DNA of 64,000 bases, taken from assembly GCF_017357865.1 (NCBI RefSeq), contig NZ_CP060096.1:1909001-1973000 (forward strand), in the 5' to 3' direction. The notes under the pieces were generated by a model. That model saw only the letters and a list, made by a program, of their open reading frames with translations. It was not told the origin of the DNA and made no database searches. The position numbers were made by a program, and so were the translations under genes. The stretch comes from Aceticella autotrophica (GTDB lineage: Bacteria; Bacillota; Thermoanaerobacteria; Thermoanaerobacterales; Thermoanaerobacteraceae). Shown piece by piece: positions 37,274-45,567 of this stretch. How positions within the stretch are numbered: the first letter of the stretch is position 1; each line of letters starts with the position of its first letter.

Positions 37274-37416
37274 TAATAATATTATAACCTCCTTACTCAA
37301 ATAAATAAATTTATCTTGTTAAAAATATTTTAAAATATTTTATTTCAAGTATATAAGAAGCTCCCCTTGTTCAAGGAGAGATTTGTTCTGAATTAATAAT
37401 TTAAACTTTTATATAT

Positions 37417-38457
37417 TCAAATTTTTTCTTTTCTTACAATAATTGTTTTTATTGGCATTTCCGAAGAGCTTGACATTTCTACATCCTTTATTTTATTAAA
37501 TCCTGATTTTTTAAATATATCATCTAATTCTGAATCAGTAAAAATATGCATATGTCTATGCCCATCAATTGTTTCTTTTAAATCCCATAAAAGTGTTGAT
37601 ATAGGACCCGTTTTGTCATTATTAATTGTGAATGTTTGTAAAATAAATAATCCTTTTTTATTTAAAATATTGTTTATTTTACTAAAAAATGATATGCTTT
37701 CCTCTTTATTTCCATCAAATGATAATGAACAAAATGCTATATCATAATTACTTCCTAAATTATCTTTAATATAATCCCCTGCCCACACTTTGACTCTATC
37801 TGTTAAATAATATTTATTGACATATTCTTGAGCAACTTTTGCTACATGCGGTCTATCAAAAAGAATCACCTTTAGCTTTGGATTTTCTTGAGCTAATCCA
37901 ATACCAAAAAGTCCATGTCCACAACCTAAATCTATTAATTTTTCTGCTTTTAAGAATTCAGGTAATTCTTTTATAATTTTTAAAGTAGCTTGCAACCTAC
38001 CTAACATAGCTCCTCGAGCTATCCAATCAATACATTCTTTATCATAATCATGGTTAGTCTCCCTATTTTTTGATTTCTCTTTAACTCCTTCATATAAATA
38101 TTGTCTTAAATTCATCCAGTCTTTTCTATCTTCTAATGAAAAAGCAAGATATCGAGCAAAATATGGTCCGCTTTCATTTAGAAATGGACTAAGTTCAGGT
38201 CTTGTTTTATAATATTCTCCATTTTTAATAAGCAGTCCCTCAGCTACTAATATATCTAAAAGTTTTTCAGTTAGTACATCATGTGTTTTAATTTCTTGAG
38301 CTATATCTCTCGCAGTTTTGAATTCGTCAAGATAATTAAAAATTTTTAATTCAAGTGCAGTAAAAAATACCTGTGCTTTTTCAAAACCAGAAGCTATTTC
38401 TCGAAGAAATCCACTTTGATCATACAAAGGTGGTTTTAAGCTAATTAATTTTTCCAT
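37417..38457 (-). CDS. O-methyltransferase-like SAM enzyme with winged-helix dimerisation domain
   Basis: A 346-residue class I methyltransferase. The N-terminal 100 residues form a winged-helix dimerisation domain (FTALELKIFNYLDEFKTARD), as in plant-type and polyketide O-methyltransferases. The C-terminal domain has the SAM motif LIDLGCGHGLFGIGLA, KVILFDRPHVAKVA and VKVWAGDYI. Alternatives are C- or N-methylation of a chelator or cofactor. The ATG at 38457 has GGAGG seven bases upstream. It sits between the solute-binding protein and the OppB-like gene, which ties methylation to the transported molecule. Confidence 0.85.
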   Translation of the reverse strand: MEKLISLKPPLYDQSGFLREIASGFEKAQVFFTALELKIFNYLDEFKTARDIAQEIKTHDVLTEKLLDILVAEGLLIKNGEYYKTRPELSPFLNESGPYFARYLAFSLEDRKDWMNLRQYLYEGVKEKSKNRETNHDYDKECIDWIARGAMLGRLQATLKIIKELPEFLKAEKLIDLGCGHGLFGIGLAQENPKLKVILFDRPHVAKVAQEYVNKYYLTDRVKVWAGDYIKDNLGSNYDIAFCSLSFDGNKEESISFFSKINNILNKKGLFILQTFTINNDKTGPISTLLWDLKETIDGHRHMHIFTDSELDDIFKKSGFNKIKDVEMSSSSEMPIKTIIVRKEKI

Positions 38458-38515
38458 TTGGTTTTCCTCCAAGTATATTATATTTGTAATAAAGTTACAT
38501 GGTTTATATCAAATC

Positions 38516-38588
38516 GGGAGTCAATATACCTAATAATATTTTAAAATAATTTTTCTATCTTCAGATATATTCCAATATTTGACTCCCA
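38516..38588. repeat. long-loop inverted repeat upstream of methyltransferase
   Basis: GGGAGTCAATAT (from 38516) and ATATTTGACTCCC (to 38588) are imperfect complements around an approximately 45-base AT-rich loop, in the 197-bp gap between the binding protein and methyltransferase genes. It could modulate expression within the operon or be a small mobile relic. Confidence 0.45.
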
Positions 38589-38654
38589 TATTATGCATAT
38601 CTTAATTTAAATGAATTTATATGGCACATCTATAGAATTTAAATTTTTATTTTA

Positions 38655-40259
38655 TTACTTTACTGGTCGTACTTTTAATAATTGCTTTATATCTACCACA
38701 CTCCAATACATAGGATAAGTTTCTTTCCAACCAGTAAATTTATCAGATCTATATGCTACCACCGTATCACTAACACAAATTGGGATGCTTGGTATATCTC
38801 TTGCAAGAATATCTTGCATTTGATAAGCAATTTTTTTCCTATCTTCTTTATTAGTTGTATTTTGTAATTGTTTAATTAATTGATCATATTCATTATTACT
38901 ATAACCATACCAATTATCTTTACCAAAAAATGATTTAGAACCAAAATGACTTAAATCATCTGGATCATCATGCATTAGCCAAGGCATTCCAACAAAAAAG
39001 ACCTCATTTTTATGAACTTCATTAAACCATTGGTTAAAATCCACTTGTTTAATTTTAACATCAATACCTAATTGTGTCCAATCATTTTTAATAACTTCAG
39101 CTAAATTATTATCAACACTACCAGCTTTCCCTCCTGTTGGTATTGTTATTTGTACTTTTTTCTTATCTGGACCTTCCAATACTCCATTATTTTCAACAAA
39201 TCCAGCTTCATTTAATAAATCCTTGCATTTTTTAAGATTAAATTCATACTTCCTTATATCTGTTTTTACGTAGTCATGAGCCACTTCTGGCATTAGAAAT
39301 GTATTCGCAGGCTTAGCATTCCCTCCAAAAACTATTTTACAAATTTTATCCTTATCAATTGCATATTCCATAGCTTTCCTAAACTTTATCATATTTGTTG
39401 GATATTTATTTACATTAAAGCCAAGTTCATAACCATTAGTACTGGGAATATTATAAACTACAATTTTTTTATTATCTTTTAAACTATTAGCTACTGCTTG
39501 ACTTATTCCACAAACAACATCTACTGTTCCAGATTTTAATGCTAATATCTGAGCATCTTTATTTTTTATAACTTTTAAAACTATTTCTTTAATATGAGGT
39601 TTATTACCATGATAATCTTGATTTGCCACAAGTTTTACCATATCACCAGGTATTCTATTCTCATATTTAAAAGGACCCGTACCAACATATTGCTTATCCT
39701 CATAATGCTCAGGATCATTAATATTTTCCCATATATGCTTTGGTATAATTGGAATTCCAGGGCAATGGGATAAATGATCTAAAAATGCAGGATTTGAAGA
39801 TTTAAGAAAAAACACTACCGTATATTTATCTGGAGTTTCAACATGATCAACCGTCATTGGTAAATATGATAATATCATGATTTTTTTCTCTTTAGCATAA
39901 TCATAGGTAAATTTTACATCTTCAGATGTAAAAGGTACACCATCATGCCACTTAGCATTTTCAACCAAATTAAATTTCCATATCTTGCCATTTTCAGTTG
40001 ACTTCCAATTTTTTGCTAGCCAAGCATCATAAGAACCTTGCCTGTTTTTTGTTACTAACCCTTCATATATAAGTGAGCCTGTCGGTCCTCCTCCCATATT
40101 TAATATATTTCCTGCCATAAATTCTGAATCTACAGGTATTACTAGCTGACTGGGAGTCTCAGATGATTTTGTCGTCTGGCTTGACTTATTAGCTCCACAT
40201 CCAGATAATAAAGAAAGCAGTAAAACAAAAACCATCAAAAAGCAAAGTTTCTTTTTCAT
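38655..40259 (-). CDS. SBP family 5 solute-binding lipoprotein
   Basis: Extracellular solute-binding protein (534 residues) of the peptide/nickel (family 5) type. The lipobox LLSGC gives a lipid-anchored Cys after about 20 residues. Landmarks are KNWKSTENGKIWKFNL, KWHDGVPFTSEDVKFTYDYA and NVNKYPTNMIKFRKAMEYAI, typical for DppA/OppA/NikA. The ligand may be a peptide, metal chelate or other small molecule. GGGAGG nine bases upstream of the ATG sets the start. Its signal peptide start is shared with the FmdE-like protein because of the duplication. Confidence 0.92.
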   Translation of the reverse strand: MKKKLCFLMVFVLLLSLLSGCGANKSSQTTKSSETPSQLVIPVDSEFMAGNILNMGGGPTGSLIYEGLVTKNRQGSYDAWLAKNWKSTENGKIWKFNLVENAKWHDGVPFTSEDVKFTYDYAKEKKIMILSYLPMTVDHVETPDKYTVVFFLKSSNPAFLDHLSHCPGIPIIPKHIWENINDPEHYEDKQYVGTGPFKYENRIPGDMVKLVANQDYHGNKPHIKEIVLKVIKNKDAQILALKSGTVDVVCGISQAVANSLKDNKKIVVYNIPSTNGYELGFNVNKYPTNMIKFRKAMEYAIDKDKICKIVFGGNAKPANTFLMPEVAHDYVKTDIRKYEFNLKKCKDLLNEAGFVENNGVLEGPDKKKVQITIPTGGKAGSVDNNLAEVIKNDWTQLGIDVKIKQVDFNQWFNEVHKNEVFFVGMPWLMHDDPDDLSHFGSKSFFGKDNWYGYSNNEYDQLIKQLQNTTNKEDRKKIAYQMQDILARDIPSIPICVSDTVVAYRSDKFTGWKETYPMYWSVVDIKQLLKVRPVK

Positions 40260-40317
40260 TTGACATAACCTCCCGCATATAATTAATTCTTTTAATGTTA
40301 TTTAACCTCTTTAAACC

Positions 40318-40929
40318 TTATTTTTCTTCCTCAATAACAGAAGCCTGATCTTTATTGCTTAAAAACATTTCCGTATACTTCATTTCCTTTCCTGTAAAAA
40401 CTGGATAGGTAAAGTGCATTCCTTTTTCTCTAAGCATCACTGATAAAGGCTTTGCCTTTTCATAATCCATTTCTCCATCTTTATTAAAGAAGGAGTCGTT
40501 TACCTCAAGATGAATTACCTTGCCGATTACAATGGAATAATTTTTCCTGCTTATCTCCTCTACCAATGAGCATTCTGCCCATGCTATGCAACCATCGATT
40601 CCAGGAGCTTTTACCTTTTGAGAAATACGTGGCTTTAAGCCTGCCTTTTCAAACTCATCAACATCCGGAGGATAATCCCGTGATGAAATCACAATAGCTT
40701 CAATCATATCTACAGTTGGTACATTGACTACAAATTCCCCTGTTTCGCGAATATTATTTAATGTGTCGCGTTTAATCCATGATGCAATAGCTATATCGTC
40801 AAGCGGTCTTAATACCGGCATCACACATGACCATGGAGCAGCATTCCTTACTCCATCCTTTCCAATAGTTGAAATCAGTACAACCGGAAGCGGGATTACC
40901 TGTTCTCTCTTACGTGGTTCAAGTATCAT
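40318..40929 (-). CDS. flavin-reductase-like FMN-binding protein, copy 2
   Basis: First gene of the transporter operon, 203 residues, 197 of them identical to copy 1. Changes are conservative (for example Ile/Val and Met/Ile at residues 11-12 and Asp/Asn in SFFxKDGE), which suggests recent duplication or gene conversion with both copies functional. It keeps the flavin-binding split-barrel motifs. Located 58 bases upstream of the binding protein gene. Possible roles are reduction of an imported ferric or other metal complex, or of a cofactor precursor; nothing in the sequence decides between them. Confidence 0.88.
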   Translation of the reverse strand: MILEPRKREQVIPLPVVLISTIGKDGVRNAAPWSCVMPVLRPLDDIAIASWIKRDTLNNIRETGEFVVNVPTVDMIEAIVISSRDYPPDVDEFEKAGLKPRISQKVKAPGIDGCIAWAECSLVEEISRKNYSIVIGKVIHLEVNDSFFNKDGEMDYEKAKPLSVMLREKGMHFTYPVFTGKEMKYTEMFLSNKDQASVIEEEK

Positions 40930-40972
40930 GATTTAACCCCCTTTTTATAATACATGCTAAATTTTGCTCAGT

Positions 40973-41003
40973 TTATGTTATGTTTATTATAAACATAACA
41001 TAA
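40973..41003. promoter_or_regulatory. palindromic operator over the -10 region of the transporter operon
   Basis: Perfect 14-bp arms TTATGTTATGTTTA and TAAACATAACATAA flank three bases. The minus-strand -35 TTGACA lies at 41015-41020 and the 17-base-spaced -10 (TATGTT) falls inside the palindrome, so a dimeric repressor bound here would block transcription. Confidence 0.75.
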
Positions 41004-41069
41004 TACCAAAAATGTGTCAAGTATAAAAAAGTAATCATTTTAAATAATTTTTATCTTTTAATCGCAATA

Positions 41070-41147
41070 TTATTATAAAGTATTAATATTACAGCAGTAT
41101 TACAATAATATTAAAATATAATTACGAAATTAATTATATTTTAATAT
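41070..41147. repeat. right 78-bp direct repeat of the island
   Basis: Second copy of the repeat at 27991-28068; only one position differs. It includes the last five codons and stop of the intact walK gene, so the insertion left walK whole. Palindrome arms of 18 bp (41107-41124 and 41131-41148) overlap the walK stop. Confidence 0.9.
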
Positions 41148-42857
41148 TATCTTAACAACAGTACCTTTATCAATTTCGCTTTCTATATTTATTTCTCCTT
41201 TATGTGCTTCTACGATTTCTTTTGCAATTGAAAGACCTAAGCCTGTCCCTCCAAGCTCTCGTGACCTTCCTTTATCAACACGGTAAAATCTTTCAAATAT
41301 CCTCGAAAGGTCTTTTTCTGGTATCCCTATTCCATTATCTTGAACAATAATATACGCAGCCTCCTCATCATAGTCTGTATAAACCCTTATACAGCCACCT
41401 TCAGGTGTATATTTTATGGCATTTGCTACAATATTAATAATTACCTGCTCCATTTTATCCTTATCTATATTAACATTTTTTTTAGCATCTTTAAGAGATA
41501 ATGACAGTATTTGATTTTTCTTTTCCATTTCTATTTTTAAATTCTGAATAATATCTTCAACAAATTTATTCAAATTTACACTTTCCAGCTTCAATTTGCC
41601 ATTTGAATCCATCCTTGATAATAATAAAAGGTCTTTTACCAACCTCACCATCCTATCTACTTCTTTATCTATTATACCGAGAAATTTATCAATAAATGCT
41701 TTGTCAACATCTGCATTTAAGAGTGTTTCAGTATAGCTTTTTATTGTTGTAAGGGGTGTCCTTAATTCATGTGACACATTTGCAACAAATTCCTTCCTCA
41801 TATTTTCAAGCTCCTGCTGCTCTGTTATATCATGAAGTACAAATACATAACCTTCTATATTTTCATCTGCATTAATTGGTGTCACAAAGGATGTTAATAT
41901 TTTCTCATTGCATAAAAATGTACCTCCATTAATGCTAATTTTCCCATTTGCCAAATTCTCCACCGACTGCCCGATACCTAATTTTTCTCCAATCATCTTT
42001 TCCGCAGCATCATTATAGAGGATTATATCTTTTTTACTGTCAACAGCAATAACTCCATCTGTCATAAAGCTGATTATTGCCTCAACCTTGCTTTTTTCGT
42101 TTTTCATCTCATCTAAGGTATGTTTTAATCTTTGTGACATGAAATTAAACATAGAGCCTAAGTTGCCGATTTCATCCCTTGATTTAATATTAATCTTTAC
42201 ATCAAAATTACCAAGTGCCATCTCATGTGCGTATTTTGTTACTTCCTTAATTGGATTTGTTATAGCACATGAAAGAAAATAACCGAGTATTACGGTTACA
42301 AAAACTGCAAAAAGCGTAGCACTCAATAGAATCATATTTATATCTGAAAGTACATCATACACGCTATTTAATGAACCACTCATATATACAACGCCAGAAA
42401 TGCTGCCATCGCTGTTAACAACCGGTACTGCAAAACTTTTGAGTTCCTCATTAGAATTATAGTCTTTTGTTGTTTCACTGCTTTTATTTCCATGTAATGC
42501 TTTAACAACTGCAGTTGTCAAAAATTTACCTTTGTCACCTGTTGAACTTGCAAGTATATTACCATTCTTGTCCAGTATGTACACATATTTTATATTTGAA
42601 TTCGGTCCTAAGTACATACTTATAATATTGTTAAGGTTTTTATTAGATTCAAGATTGTCTTTTAACGTGCATGACATTCCTTTAACCTGTGCCTGAATAT
42701 AACTGTCAAAATTTTTCATGTGATAACTTTCAAGGGAATTATAAAGATATACCCATATGATTCCCATTGCTACAAGAACTAAAAGACCATATATTAAAAT
42801 AATCTTCCACTGTAAAGTTTGAAACCATTTTATGCTTTTAAACTTGTCCTTCTTCAC
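41130..42857 (-). CDS. walK: WalK-type sensor histidine kinase
   Basis: Membrane sensor kinase of about 575 residues. Order of domains: helix near residues 15-40, extracytoplasmic sensing region, second helix near 170-190, HAMP, PAS (VIAVDSKKDIILYNDAAEKM), HisKA with FVANVSHELRTPLTTIKSY, and HATPase with NAIKYTPEGG, DNGIGIPEKD and GGTGLGLSIAKEI. Partner of WalR in control of cell-wall metabolism. The open frame extends back into walR; a GTG at 42857, overlapping walR by 20 bases, is the most plausible start. The 3' end coincides with the right direct repeat of the island. Confidence 0.93.
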   Translation of the reverse strand: MKKDKFKSIKWFQTLQWKIILIYGLLVLVAMGIIWVYLYNSLESYHMKNFDSYIQAQVKGMSCTLKDNLESNKNLNNIISMYLGPNSNIKYVYILDKNGNILASSTGDKGKFLTTAVVKALHGNKSSETTKDYNSNEELKSFAVPVVNSDGSISGVVYMSGSLNSVYDVLSDINMILLSATLFAVFVTVILGYFLSCAITNPIKEVTKYAHEMALGNFDVKINIKSRDEIGNLGSMFNFMSQRLKHTLDEMKNEKSKVEAIISFMTDGVIAVDSKKDIILYNDAAEKMIGEKLGIGQSVENLANGKISINGGTFLCNEKILTSFVTPINADENIEGYVFVLHDITEQQELENMRKEFVANVSHELRTPLTTIKSYTETLLNADVDKAFIDKFLGIIDKEVDRMVRLVKDLLLLSRMDSNGKLKLESVNLNKFVEDIIQNLKIEMEKKNQILSLSLKDAKKNVNIDKDKMEQVIINIVANAIKYTPEGGCIRVYTDYDEEAAYIIVQDNGIGIPEKDLSRIFERFYRVDKGRSRELGGTGLGLSIAKEIVEAHKGEINIESEIDKGTVVKIILKYN

Positions 42858-43542
42858 TGAAATAATAACCAACCCCTCTTTTTGTATGGATATATTTAGG
42901 ATTTGAAGGGTCATCTTCTACTTTTTCCCTTAACCGTCTTATTGTTACATCTACTGTTCTGACATCACCGAAATATTCATACCCCCATACCTTTTCAAGA
43001 AGCATTTCCCGTGAAAAAATGAGACCTTTATTTGTTACAAGAAACTTAAGTAAATCAAATTCCCTCAAAGTAAGTTCTATCGGTTCTCCATATTTACTTA
43101 CTTTATATTTAGAAAGGTCAATAGTTAAATCTTTTATATGTATTAGCCTTGATTCTATTTCGCCGTTTTCATTGCTCCTTCTTAAATTTGCTTTTATCCG
43201 TGCAATAAGTTCTCTCATAGAAAATGGTTTTGTAATATAATCATCTGCTCCAAGCTCCAAACCTAAAACCTTATCAACTTCCTCTTCCCGTGCCGTAAGC
43301 ATTAAAACAGGCATCGTCATTGTCTGCCTTAAATGCTTAAGCACCGTAAAACCGTCCATCTTAGGCAACATAACATCAAGCAGTATTAGATCAGGTTTTT
43401 TACTCTGAGCGGTATTTAAACCATCCTCACCATCATATGCCTCGCAGACACTGTAGCCGTTTTTTTCAAGATTGAATTTTAATATTTCAACAATTGGTTT
43501 TTCATCATCAACGATTAATATTTTGTTTTTCAAATCATTCAC
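42838..43542 (-). CDS. walR: WalR-type response regulator
   Basis: OmpR/PhoB-family regulator of 234 residues. The receiver domain has the acidic pocket VDDEK and the phospho-acceptor Asp in LILLDVMLPKMDG, plus LTARE and KPFSMREL. The C-terminal winged helix ends in DVRTVDVTIRRLREKVE and a KYIHTKRGVGYYF tail. With WalK it controls autolysins and wall synthesis in Firmicutes. The GTG at 43542 overlaps the upstream stop (GTGA); a TTG nine bases later has better spacing from AAGGGGTGA, so the true start may be 43533. Confidence 0.95.
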   Translation of the reverse strand: MNDLKNKILIVDDEKPIVEILKFNLEKNGYSVCEAYDGEDGLNTAQSKKPDLILLDVMLPKMDGFTVLKHLRQTMTMPVLMLTAREEEVDKVLGLELGADDYITKPFSMRELIARIKANLRRSNENGEIESRLIHIKDLTIDLSKYKVSKYGEPIELTLREFDLLKFLVTNKGLIFSREMLLEKVWGYEYFGDVRTVDVTIRRLREKVEDDPSNPKYIHTKRGVGYYFSEEGQV

Positions 43543-44351
43543 CCCTTAACGCTTAATACAAAGCTATCCAGTTCTTCTCCTGTTTCTTTATAAAAGCTTT
43601 CTTTAAGGTTCATGCCATTACCAAGGTCTTTTAATATGCTCCTGATTGTACTCATACCATATTTATCACTTATAGCTTTCGTAACCTGGAATGCCCTTTT
43701 ATATGCAAGCATTTCATCTAACGTATCGAAATCATCAGTTAACTGCTTTAAAGTATATGGCTTGTCATTATAATTATATCCTTCACCCCATTCATATTTG
43801 TCCTGCCTGTACTCTTCCAAAAGGGCTAATCCTTCTGTAAACCAAACAGGATAATTACCCTTTGCTATATCATCTACTATTAAATGTGTAAACTCATGAA
43901 CAACAGGTCCCTCTTTTTCAAAAACTTCTTTCAGATTTTGCCCAGGCTTTATCCATAATGCCGGAGATTGTATACTTATAATACCAACGAGATAAATCCC
44001 CATAGCATCATCCCCTTTAACAAGGGAAAAATCCCTGTTCATTTTATAAGGAGTTGGGTATACGATTATCATTGTTTTATCTGTTGGCATATATCCCAAA
44101 TCATTAACCACATCATAATAATGTTTTTCTGCGGTTTCGATAATTAAATCTACATATTTGCTATCACTATCGGTATATTTTATTATAAAATGTTTGCTAT
44201 AGGCTGTTTTGTAATTTTTTACATTATTTTCTATTTTGGTTTTTGCAATATTTTTATAAACCGGATATGCAAAAGACATAAGCTTATTATTAAATATAAG
44301 CCCAAATAAAAATATTAATAGTATTATTATGGTTATATTTTTCTTCTTCAT
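43539..44351 (-). CDS. MA-superfamily metallopeptidase, first gene of wal operon
   Basis: A 270-residue membrane-anchored gluzincin peptidase. After an N-terminal helix (residues 5-20), the zinc motif HEFTH occurs at 152-156 with the third ligand in WFTEG (Glu173), and YRQDKYEW follows. Such Peptidase_MA-like proteins are common in clostridia and face outside the cell. It is translationally coupled to walR by a 4-base overlap, which places it in the wall-stress operon, where Bacillus has YycH/YycI downstream instead. Substrate unknown. Confidence 0.85.
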   Translation of the reverse strand: MKKKNITIIILLIFLFGLIFNNKLMSFAYPVYKNIAKTKIENNVKNYKTAYSKHFIIKYTDSDSKYVDLIIETAEKHYYDVVNDLGYMPTDKTMIIVYPTPYKMNRDFSLVKGDDAMGIYLVGIISIQSPALWIKPGQNLKEVFEKEGPVVHEFTHLIVDDIAKGNYPVWFTEGLALLEEYRQDKYEWGEGYNYNDKPYTLKQLTDDFDTLDEMLAYKRAFQVTKAISDKYGMSTIRSILKDLGNGMNLKESFYKETGEELDSFVLSVKG

Positions 44352-44418
44352 GGAATATCACCTCACAAACAAAATCCTCTATGTACAAATATTTATTTAT
44401 ATGAGGTAATACAGTTTA

Positions 44419-44447
44419 ATTATAACTTATTTTAAATTTTATTGCAA
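44419..44447 (-). promoter_or_regulatory. promoter of peptidase-walRK operon
   Basis: Minus-strand TTGCAA (44442-44447), 17-base spacer and TATAAT (44419-44424), about 65 bases upstream of the peptidase start. Confidence 0.7.
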
Positions 44448-44547
44448 AATATTTTTTAAATCAACAGAGCTGAAGTATGATATATTTTAATTGTTATTAT
44501 TAAAGAAATTTTAAAATTTGTCGTAATATATATTATATTCTTTTTAA

Positions 44548-44576
44548 TTGAAGGATATGACATACTATGTTATAAT
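44548..44576 (+). promoter_or_regulatory. promoter of dnaD-like gene
   Basis: TTGAAG (44548-44553), 17-base spacer and TATAAT (44571-44576). It lies 20 bases before the chosen start of the DnaD-like gene and explains why the longer upstream reading frame is not used. Confidence 0.7.
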
Positions 44577-44595
44577 AAAACAAGAGGTGGGGTAT

Positions 44596-45567
44596 ATGAG
44601 CATTTGTAAATTTTCATCTGATTTTGATGATGTGGGAAGCACCCCTGTTAGCAATATTTTCATAAATCATTTTATGCTTGAAGCACCTGGAGAATATGTT
44701 AAAGTCTACCTCTTGGGCTTGAAATGCTGTTACTATGGGCAGGAATTTTCTATACACTCTTTAGCAGACAAACTTTTTATGTCTGAAATTGAAATCGAAA
44801 AGGCACTGAAATTTTGGGAAAAATCCGGATTGATTAAACTTTGCTATACTGATGGAGAGTATACAGTAAAATATTTGCCAATTGCCAATACAGGTGATAA
44901 AAAACATACCATGTCTATTAATGATACAGAAGTTAGGCAGATGTTTGAAACTATAGAGCAAATGTTGGGAAGACCTTTATCTTCAAGTGAAATGGATACA
45001 TATCTTAGCTGGATTGACGAATATGATTTCTCACTTGAAATTATTGCCATGCTCGTAAGCTATTGTGTCACAAAAAATAAAACATCTTTAAGATATATGG
45101 AGAAAATAGCAATTGCATGGCATGATGCCGGTGTTAAAAATGCTCTTGACCTTGAAGAATATCTTAAAACCGAAAGCAAAAAATGGATAAAATACAAAAA
45201 GATTTTACATACACTTGGTCTAAATACCGACGAAGTCATGGAAGCCCACAAGCAGATGATGGACAGATGGATGAATGACCTCGGTTTTGACGTGGATGTA
45301 ATTATAAAAGCCTGCAATGAATGTACTTTAAAGATAAATGAACCCAGTTTCCCTTATATAAATCAAATACTTATCAACTGGTTCAATGAAGGTATAAAAA
45401 CGATAAACGATCTGGAAAAAATAAAAAAAGTGCCGAAACATAAGAAAACTTCTACTGTCTTTAAGGCACCAAAAAATTATTTCAACGGTTATAATCAGAG
45501 AACATATGACGTTGATGAACTCGAAAGAAAACTTTTAGCACATTCAAGAGGTGAATCCGGTGAATAA
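44596..45567 (+). CDS. DnaD-domain replication initiation protein
   Basis: A 323-residue protein with an N-terminal winged-helix region (FMLEAPGEYVKVYLLGLKCC) and two DnaD-like DDBH2 domains (residues about 115-200 and 210-290), including SSSEMDTYLSWIDEYDFSLE and the YxxxI-type motif FPYINQILINWFNEGIKTIN. DnaD proteins remodel the origin and help load the replicative helicase. AAGAGGTGG precedes the ATG at 44596. It overlaps the DnaC-like helicase loader gene. Confidence 0.9.
   Translation: MSICKFSSDFDDVGSTPVSNIFINHFMLEAPGEYVKVYLLGLKCCYYGQEFSIHSLADKLFMSEIEIEKALKFWEKSGLIKLCYTDGEYTVKYLPIANTGDKKHTMSINDTEVRQMFETIEQMLGRPLSSSEMDTYLSWIDEYDFSLEIIAMLVSYCVTKNKTSLRYMEKIAIAWHDAGVKNALDLEEYLKTESKKWIKYKKILHTLGLNTDEVMEAHKQMMDRWMNDLGFDVDVIIKACNECTLKINEPSFPYINQILINWFNEGIKTINDLEKIKKVPKHKKTSTVFKAPKNYFNGYNQRTYDVDELERKLLAHSRGESGE

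Larger units (their letters stand above)
40207..41033 (-). repeat. 827-bp direct repeat, copy 2
   Basis: The counterpart of 31704-32530. This copy carries the intact 31-bp palindrome in its promoter and leads into the solute-binding protein gene. Confidence 0.9.
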
